The translations under genes and the position numbers were made by a program. The notes beneath the pieces are model-generated. The model did no database searches. It was given only the letters and a program-made list of their open reading frames with translations, and was not told where the DNA came from. DNA of 64,000 nt from Oscillospiraceae bacterium. Its GTDB lineage: Bacteria > Bacillota > Clostridia > Oscillospirales > Oscillospiraceae. Shown piece after piece: positions 59,133 through 64,000 of the stretch. Position 1 is the stretch's first letter; every line of letters begins with the position of its first letter. The stretch is taken from contig JAFSJE010000064.1 of NCBI GenBank assembly GCA_017439425.1, positions 1 through 64,000 of the forward strand, read 5' to 3'.

Positions 59133-59323
59133 TGTGGTCTCCTTCCTGTGCCCGAGTTGGGCACGTTGCCGTTTTCAAGCTCAAGCCGGAGCTGCTCCGG
59201 CTCGATCACTTCGATATTCGTAACCTTTGTATCGCCGTACTTTTCAAGATCTATTGCGATAGCTTCTTTAACTCCTATGGCTTGCCCCGGAGGACAAGCC
59301 ACTATGACTGTGATTTTAAGCAT
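59129..59323 (-). CDS. Small phage protein next to ParB
   Basis: The 64-residue protein (LKITVIVACPPGQAIGVKEA, TKVTNIEVIEPEQLRLELEN) starts at ATG 59323, overlaps parB by 8 bases, and ends inside the next gene. Its 3' end carries palindrome copy D. Confidence 0.6.
   Translation of the reverse strand: MLKITVIVACPPGQAIGVKEAIAIDLEKYGDTKVTNIEVIEPEQLRLELENGNVPNSGTGRRPQ
59147..59165. promoter_or_regulatory. 19-bp palindrome copy D (TGTGCCCGAGTTGGGCACG)
   Basis: It starts 15 bases upstream of the acidic protein's start codon and lies within the last codons of the preceding gene, about 150 bases downstream of parB. Confidence 0.6.
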
Positions 59324-60764
59324 TCTCTTTGTCCTCCGGTAGAGCATGCCAGCCGAGGCACTCGGCGTCGATCTTTGCGCCTTTCTTGAACGCCCACCAT
59401 TTGCACAAGGAGTTCCAGACCGCAACCTGATAAAGAATCACGCCGGAGCAGTCGAACTTGCAGTAATATGTACCTTTCTTCGGCGGCTCACCGGTGCGGA
59501 ATGTTGGCTCGTCGGTTGTTGAAGTTTGGGCATTATCTTCCGTAAGGCCAAGCAGATAATCTGTTGAAACCTTAAGCAACTTTGCCGTCTCTATAAGCGG
59601 CGAAGCGTTTCCGGAAAAAGAGAATCGCGGAGTTGGATCATAAGGGCGAATTGCTATTGGTTTATCACCAGAGGCATAACGTCTCAAGTCTTTCACTGAA
59701 TGCTGCTCGTAACCATAGCAGGTAGCAGTTTTTATCATAGCATCATCTTTAAGTCCGGCATTATCTGCAAGGCTAACAAGGAAAGCGGCATTTCTGCTGC
59801 TCTGTTCCTGCGCCGATTCAATTTTTTTAGCTGCTTTTTTCGCTTCAGCTTCTGCGCGTTTTTCCTCTTTCGCTTTATCGTCAGCTTTTTTCGCCAAAGA
59901 CTTAGAACATCTGTAGCTACAAGAATGGTTACATTTTAAGCAGCAGCCGCCATGGCAATAATCCCAAGAATTAGTCGCAGAGGCTGCGACTTTTATTCTC
60001 TTTTCTTTATGCTTACATTCAGTGCCATCCGGGCATTCGCAGGTAGGCTCATAGTATTTTTCATAATTATGCAGGATATTTTCGGCGGAACCACCTAATA
60101 TCGACTTTTTCGGCTGAAGCTTCTGCAGGTCCTCCTGGACGTTCTTTGGAAGCCGCGCTATCGTATACGCTGCCTGCTCCGTGAGTTCGCCTTTATCGTA
60201 GCGGTCCCACATATCCGGGATAAGGTCATCTTTTATCACCTTAAGCCTTGCGAGCTTGGACTTTGAGATATTGCACGCCTCGGCGACATGATCGCGCATT
60301 CGCCCGGGGAACTCAACGCCCTCCTCCTTCAGCTGATATAGGAGCTCCGTCACGCGCTCGACCTGCTTTGCCTTATCAGCTGAGGACATCTCGCGCGTTG
60401 CGCTATTCGCGTATATAAGGCGCAGCTCCTGCATAGCCGGAGAAGAATTGCCATCCTCCACGATTGCCGGTACCGAGCGCCATTTATCATCGGACTCGCA
60501 GAGCTTCCTGAGTGCAGCTGTGCGGCGGTGACCGCTGACGATTATGTATTCATCGCCGTCCGGTCTGACTCGAATAGGGTCCATAAGACCGACGAGTTCA
60601 ATATTCTCTATAAGAGCGTCAAGCGCGCTGAGCTCGTAGAAGTTTTTATCGTCGCTCTTAATACGGTCGATGTCGATATACTCGATCTGTTCCTTGCCGG
60701 TGTCCAGATTAGGCACAGCTCCGAGAGCGGCCGCAAGGTTAAAGCCGGATTTCTTTTCAGCCAT
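59316..60764 (-). CDS. parB: ParB-family partition protein with extra C-terminal domain
   Basis: The 482-residue protein has the ParB N-domain (IDIDRIKSDDKNFYELSALD, with DEYIIVSGHRRTAAL as the nucleotide-binding box). A helix-turn-helix (about 160-190, MRDHVAEACNISKSKLARLK) and a Cys-rich region (about 245-300) follow. Near 385-410 there is TAKLLKVSTDYLLGLTEDN, a fragment typical of XRE repressor N-domains. The remaining tail (GEPPKKGTYYCKFDCSG) resembles domains found at the end of phage repressor-linked proteins. It overlaps parA by 8 bases. Confidence 0.85.
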   Translation of the reverse strand: MAEKKSGFNLAAALGAVPNLDTGKEQIEYIDIDRIKSDDKNFYELSALDALIENIELVGLMDPIRVRPDGDEYIIVSGHRRTAALRKLCESDDKWRSVPAIVEDGNSSPAMQELRLIYANSATREMSSADKAKQVERVTELLYQLKEEGVEFPGRMRDHVAEACNISKSKLARLKVIKDDLIPDMWDRYDKGELTEQAAYTIARLPKNVQEDLQKLQPKKSILGGSAENILHNYEKYYEPTCECPDGTECKHKEKRIKVAASATNSWDYCHGGCCLKCNHSCSYRCSKSLAKKADDKAKEEKRAEAEAKKAAKKIESAQEQSSRNAAFLVSLADNAGLKDDAMIKTATCYGYEQHSVKDLRRYASGDKPIAIRPYDPTPRFSFSGNASPLIETAKLLKVSTDYLLGLTEDNAQTSTTDEPTFRTGEPPKKGTYYCKFDCSGVILYQVAVWNSLCKWWAFKKGAKIDAECLGWHALPEDKENA

Positions 60765-61524
60765 TATTCGCACCTCCCACAAGCTCCTTTACAAAAGTGC
60801 GATAGTCAACTCCTGCGGCGCTGCGAGGAGAAAATGTATTAAGCGCTTCCTGGGCGAACGTCATCTCGTCAACCTTATTTGAGCGCCGGATCGGACTGAA
60901 AACGTGCAGTCTGTTTTTCTTCAGTACTTCGACCGCTTCTGTGAGCGACTTGGAATTGTAGTACATCGTTGGCAGGCAGCCCATAATCTTGATTTTCGGA
61001 TTGATGGCTCGCATATTCTTGATCTGACGGAAGAGGTTCACCATTCCGCGAAGGGAGAAGGCATCGAGCTTTATAGGGATAATGACCTCATCGGCAGCAA
61101 CTAGCGCAGCAGCCGAAGCAGCGTTGAATGCCGGCGGGCAGTCGATAAGGCAGTAGTCGTAATCGTCCTGAACCTCACTCAGGCAGTCTTTCAGAACTTT
61201 AACATTGACCTCGCCGCTCTCCGCCTTTGTGAGGTCAAGATCCATGAGCGTTTCACTCGCCGGGATAATAGTAAGGCTCATCTCAGGACCCACCAGGTAA
61301 AGCGCTTTTTGTGCAGACCAGGTATAGCCTCTCAAAATATCTGCAAGAGTATCACCGGTGTAAGGTTTCCCGTCAGAAAAGAACTCGGTAAGATTGCACT
61401 GGCTGTCGGCGTCTATCAGCAGTACCCGCTGCTTATAGTCCTCAGCCAAGATAGCGGCAGCGTTTATGACCGTTGTGGTCTTTGCTACGCCGCCCTTCAG
61501 GTTTAGTATTGCGATTGTTCTCAT
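60757..61524 (-). CDS. parA: ParA-family partition ATPase
   Basis: The 255-residue protein has the deviant Walker A LNLKGGVAKTTTVINAAA, Walker A' VLLIDADSQCNLTEFF, and Walker B DYCLIDCPPAFN. It is the small, type Ib-like form without an N-terminal HTH. With ParB it forms a partition pair. Such pairs keep low-copy plasmids and phage-plasmids; in an integrated prophage they suggest an episomal phase. Confidence 0.93.
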   Translation of the reverse strand: MRTIAILNLKGGVAKTTTVINAAAILAEDYKQRVLLIDADSQCNLTEFFSDGKPYTGDTLADILRGYTWSAQKALYLVGPEMSLTIIPASETLMDLDLTKAESGEVNVKVLKDCLSEVQDDYDYCLIDCPPAFNAASAAALVAADEVIIPIKLDAFSLRGMVNLFRQIKNMRAINPKIKIMGCLPTMYYNSKSLTEAVEVLKKNRLHVFSPIRRSNKVDEMTFAQEALNTFSPRSAAGVDYRTFVKELVGGANNG

Positions 61525-61559
61525 GATTTTTCCACCTTTCGGTTATTTAGTTTTCAAAG

Positions 61560-62906
61560 TTAAAAGGGCAAATCGCCATCGTCATCCTTAAGTTCTTCGA
61601 TGGCCATCTGATCGCGCTCAGCCTCGGCGCGTTCTTTTTTTGCCTTAGCAAGCGAGCGTGTTACGTTCCGATACGATTCTCCGGTATTATTAGACTCAGT
61701 AAAGGTCTGAGTTGCGCCGTCAAAGTCGAGAGTAAGAAGTAGCTTTTCGCCCTCCTTGTTTTTGCCGACCTTAAGAATACGCCGGCTCTTGTTGTCGTTC
61801 GGCTCCTCCGGGTAAAGCAGAAAGATGATATCCGCATCCTGCTCGATCTGTCCTGACTCGCGCAGATCTTCAATCGTTGGCGGTCTCGGTTTACCATTTA
61901 CCTTTTCTGCACGGCTCAGCTGCGCAAGGGCGATAACGGCTATTCCCGTGGACTGAGCCATGGTGTGGAGATCTTGGGAAATGTTTGTGACCTTCTCGTA
62001 GCGATTGCCCCTTGATTCGTCCTTCACGAGCTGCAGATAATCGACCATTACGATGTCGTATTTATTGCTGATGGCGATTGCCTGAATTTCCCGCACTGTC
62101 ATTCCGGAGGACGGAATGAAATCAATTTTCAGTGTCGATAGTTCGGCGCATGCCTTGGAAAGACCTGCATAGTCCGCTTCGCTGAAGTCGTGCTGCTTTA
62201 TCTTTGGCATCGGGATGCGACCAAGGTGGGAGAGGATTCTGTCTTCGAGCTTGCCGGGCAACGTTTCGAGGGAGAAGTATCCGACACGGTATCGCTGCGA
62301 TAATACAGCGGCGAACTGCAGCGAGAGAGCCGTTTTGCCTGCGCTCGGATACCCGCCTATGATAATCATATCGCCGAGCTCGGCATAAATTCGGTTTAAC
62401 ATTCCCTTCAACCCCCAGTCGAGGTATTCGGGCTTGTCCTTAGATGTCAAACGTGCGTAGGCATCGACTGCGGCCTGCACCGAGCTAATAACAGCCGTGC
62501 TCTTCGGCGGCAGCATCGTCTTGTTTAGCCGGTCGATGATTTTCTGCGCATCCTCAACGCTGACCGCGCCGGCAAGCGCAAGACCGTCGCTCTGGACGGA
62601 AGCAAGTCTGGCGTTCTCAATAAGAGCGTCAACGTAACTATCGAGGAGCGTCTCACCTGGCATAAGATCGATTACGCCCTTCATCCACTCTCTGGTGCAG
62701 TTTAACCGCGCCTTGACTGTAAGAACGTCTATAGGAGCTTTCTCAAAATCCATAGCGCAGAGAGTTTTGAAAGCATTGCTGCACAGCTCGTTGCTGAATA
62801 CATCCGCACTGAGTTTTACGGCGACCTGGCTGATTCTGTGGGGATAATTTATCAGGCCGCCGATAACGCCGTATTCAAACTCGGCTCGGGTTTCCTTTGA
62901 CAGCAT
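61560..62906 (-). CDS. dnaB: DnaB-type replicative helicase
   Basis: The 448-residue protein has the N-terminal DnaB domain (about 1-100, YGVIGGLINYPHRISQVAVK) and a RecA core: GGYPSAGKTALSLQFAAVLS and IVMVDYLQLV. It also has IAVIALAQLSR and PTIEDLRESGQIEQDADIIF, conserved in DnaB. It unwinds DNA for phage replication and is loaded by the initiator encoded just upstream. The two genes share bases at the junction. Confidence 0.95.
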   Translation of the reverse strand: MLSKETRAEFEYGVIGGLINYPHRISQVAVKLSADVFSNELCSNAFKTLCAMDFEKAPIDVLTVKARLNCTREWMKGVIDLMPGETLLDSYVDALIENARLASVQSDGLALAGAVSVEDAQKIIDRLNKTMLPPKSTAVISSVQAAVDAYARLTSKDKPEYLDWGLKGMLNRIYAELGDMIIIGGYPSAGKTALSLQFAAVLSQRYRVGYFSLETLPGKLEDRILSHLGRIPMPKIKQHDFSEADYAGLSKACAELSTLKIDFIPSSGMTVREIQAIAISNKYDIVMVDYLQLVKDESRGNRYEKVTNISQDLHTMAQSTGIAVIALAQLSRAEKVNGKPRPPTIEDLRESGQIEQDADIIFLLYPEEPNDNKSRRILKVGKNKEGEKLLLTLDFDGATQTFTESNNTGESYRNVTRSLAKAKKERAEAERDQMAIEELKDDDGDLPF

Positions 62907-63649
62907 CAGATCACCTCCAGATCGGGCGCCCAGCCACCGGAGCTGTCTCCGGCAATCACGGGTCCTTTATCCTCGTCTTCCCAACGGTGACCATTGAGCC
63001 ACGTTGCAAGGTGGGGAATGCCTATTCCCTCCTGCCACGATTTGCTCCGCATCTGTCGCTGTAATGCCTTTGCCATTCGATCTATCGTGCTGTCGTCCGG
63101 CCGAAGCCTGTCCCACGCCCGAATTGCAGCCTGCTTGTTTTCTCCACGCGGATAAAACCGCCAAAGTCCGGCGAAGCGCTCCGGCTTCCAGTCCGGTGCT
63201 GCCTTATACTGCCGTTTACGTCCCCCTTGGGGGACTATAGGGGGTATATTATTTATTTCTTGTTTATTTATTTCGTCCGAATTTTTCGGACACGGTTTTT
63301 TCGGACACGGTGAAGAGCTTTCCGTGTCCGAATTTTTCGGACACGGTGCATTATCAGGCATCGCCTGTATTATGTACTTAGAGTGAGCGAAGCGACCGTC
63401 CTCGCGGCTCTGATCCTCGCGGGTAACGTAGCCGGCGTCCTCAAGTTCCTTGATCATCTTCGTCATGGTGTCTTTATTGACCCCGGCGATCTTCGCCATT
63501 CCGCGGACTGAAAAATCCCAGTCCGGAGGCGTGGAGAGCATAAGGATGAGCACCGCTCTGACCGGCAGCCGAAGCCGCGAATCCTGAATGATGCTGTTGA
63601 ACACAAGCGTATAGGGCGGTAGCCTCTGAACTTGTATTTCTTGATCCAT
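62906..63649 (-). CDS. Phage replication initiator / replisome organizer
   Basis: The 247-residue protein has a winged-helix domain (about 25-95, RAVLILMLSTPPDWDFSVRG, VNKDTMTKMIKELEDAGYVT). A low-complexity linker with three CPKNSD or CPKKP units follows, then a C-terminal basic domain (FAGLWRFYPRGENKQAAIRA). It corresponds to O/gp38-like initiators upstream of DnaB. The linker is encoded by iterons that probably form the origin. AAGGGGGA lies before the ATG. Confidence 0.8.
   Translation of the reverse strand: MDQEIQVQRLPPYTLVFNSIIQDSRLRLPVRAVLILMLSTPPDWDFSVRGMAKIAGVNKDTMTKMIKELEDAGYVTREDQSREDGRFAHSKYIIQAMPDNAPCPKNSDTESSSPCPKKPCPKNSDEINKQEINNIPPIVPQGGRKRQYKAAPDWKPERFAGLWRFYPRGENKQAAIRAWDRLRPDDSTIDRMAKALQRQMRSKSWQEGIGIPHLATWLNGHRWEDEDKGPVIAGDSSGGWAPDLEVI
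63240..63346. other. Candidate replication origin inside the initiator gene
   Basis: Three direct copies of TTTTCGGACACGG end at 63295, 63310 and 63346. An inverted copy CCGTGTCCGAA (63322-63332) makes a perfect 11-bp inverted repeat with the last one, 3-base spacer. On the left lies an AT-rich stretch (63242-63275, TATTATTTATTTC and similar), like an unwinding element. Lambda O and SPP1 gp38 genes also contain their origin. Confidence 0.65.
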
Positions 63650-63662
63650 AGGCTATTCCCCC

Positions 63663-63691
63663 TTGCAAAAAGTAAATCGTCGTGTTATAAT
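63663..63691 (+). promoter_or_regulatory. Promoter of a rightward small RNA
   Basis: TTGCAA (63663-63668) and TATAAT (63686-63691) with a 17-bp spacer, the strongest rightward promoter in the phage. It faces away from the replication genes. Confidence 0.75.
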
Positions 63692-63697
63692 ATCTCT

Positions 63698-63772
63698 GTT
63701 CTCGTGATAACCCTCCCGGTTATTACACTGCACTCGACGGTGTACCCGCACCGTTGGGTGCTTTTTTATTGC
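63698..63772 (+). ncRNA. Candidate antisense small RNA opposite the initiator leader
   Basis: From the predicted start near 63698, a stem GTGATAACC / GGTTATTAC (nine pairs including one G-U, loop CTCCC) is followed by ACGGTG / CACCGT. A terminator then forms from GCACC / GGTGC with TTTTTT at about 63772. The G-U position would be an A-C mismatch on the opposite strand, so the fold is better on this strand. It lies wholly in the leader of the initiator mRNA. No protein frame fits. Confidence 0.6.
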
Positions 63773-63777
63773 CTTTT

Positions 63778-63990
63778 TCATATCGTGCTCTCCCTTGTGA
63801 CCTCAAGACCGGCGAGACTGACAACTCGCAGCCATTGATCAAGCGTAAGTCCGGCGCCCTGACCCTTCATGATTTTATGGAGGCTCCCGTGACTGACACC
63901 GACCTGCTTCGCCATAGACTCATATGTAAGATTGTTTACACCCTTGTATGCATGTAGCCCCTTGATAATTTCTTCCTGGCGGCGCTTCAC
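63778..63990 (-). CDS. HTH-family regulator, possibly 5'-incomplete
   Basis: The visible 70 residues form a helix-turn-helix: NNLTYESMAKQVGVSHGSLH followed by KIMKGQGAGLTLDQWLRVV. A GTG at 63990 could start it, but the frame is open to the window edge. It is the first leftward gene seen and may be a Cro-like early regulator. Confidence 0.75.
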   Translation of the reverse strand: MKRRQEEIIKGLHAYKGVNNLTYESMAKQVGVSHGSLHKIMKGQGAGLTLDQWLRVVSLAGLEVTRESTI

Positions 63991-64000
63991 GGAATATTCT

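Larger units (their letters stand above)
35621..64000. mobile_element. HK97-type siphoviral prophage (left part; right end outside window)
   Basis: Lysis genes border tRNA-Gly, and leftward head, tail, packaging and replication modules follow in the usual siphovirus order. Two rightward AT-rich genes are embedded. ParA/ParB, an initiator with internal iterons, and DnaB form a plasmid-like replication block at the right. No integrase or CI-type repressor is visible up to 64000, so those genes should lie further right. Confidence 0.93.

Noticed and set aside
63241..63346. Small CRISPR-like repeats
   Set aside because: Units are 13 bp with almost no spacers, lie inside a coding gene and fit iterons of an origin.

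Overview
The window looks like a chromosome segment of a GC-rich gut Clostridia bacterium of the Oscillospirales type. The evidence is strong GGAGG-type ribosome sites, TTG and GTG starts, Firmicutes housekeeping genes (RNase J, ClpE-like ATPase, ECF transporters, a SpoIIQ-like M23 protein), and short interspersed hairpin repeats common in such genomes. About 35.6 kb of host chromosome is followed by about 28.4 kb of a prophage that runs off the right edge.

Host part. Positions 1-2370 are the end of a Tn4451-like mobilisable element: a truncated coiled-coil/membrane protein, a tiny coupled ORF, a TnpW-like protein and a TnpX-like large serine recombinase. A Phd/ParE toxin-antitoxin pair, tRNA-Thr(CGT) and a 3'-truncated tRNA-Thr copy follow. 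Then come metG with a CPBP protease gene, trmO-deoC, an orphan RecA-like ATPase, and a segment carrying an ECF S component, a DUF4430 protein and an M23 peptidase. That segment is bracketed by inverted pairs of 140-bp repeats. Next are a DUF3842 / ECF S component / LarC2 operon behind a leader that can form a terminator or an antiterminator, rpiB, an Spx/ArsC-like gene and RNase J. A run of acetyltransferase, ferredoxin, acetolactate decarboxylase and frameshifted GGDEF genes follows, then an AT-richer patch of accessory (probably immunity-type) genes at 22.0-25.0 kb. The host part ends with rlmD, clpE, cvpA, DUF5711, truA, ecfT, a fused ecfA1-ecfA2, a methyltransferase and tRNA-Gly(CCC).

Prophage part. 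A siphovirus with an HK97-type head begins directly after tRNA-Gly. Almost all genes read leftward from about 64 kb: an HTH protein, a replication initiator with iterons inside its gene, DnaB, ParA, ParB, small genes, an HUH Rep-like protein, HNH, terminase, portal, protease, capsid, connectors, tail tube, frameshifted tail chaperones, tape measure, tail tip, fibre, holin and a three-domain lysin. Two AT-rich genes (53.07 and 56.46 kb) face the other way with their own promoters and look like lysogenic cargo. Integrase and repressor are not seen and probably lie beyond 64 kb.

The most interesting signals are plasmid-like: a partition pair, an iteron origin inside the initiator gene, a convincing antisense RNA unit opposite the initiator leader, and four copies of a 19-bp palindrome (TGTGCCCAAATTGGGCACA and variants) dispersed over 23 kb of phage DNA that could be partition or repressor sites. 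Host signals worth testing are the attenuator-like leader at 12963-13096, a 154-bp array of hairpins ahead of a four-helix-bundle gene at 25373-25526, and a cargo protein resembling an N-terminal-serine proteasome-fold hydrolase. All family names are from recognition of the protein sequence; no database search was run.
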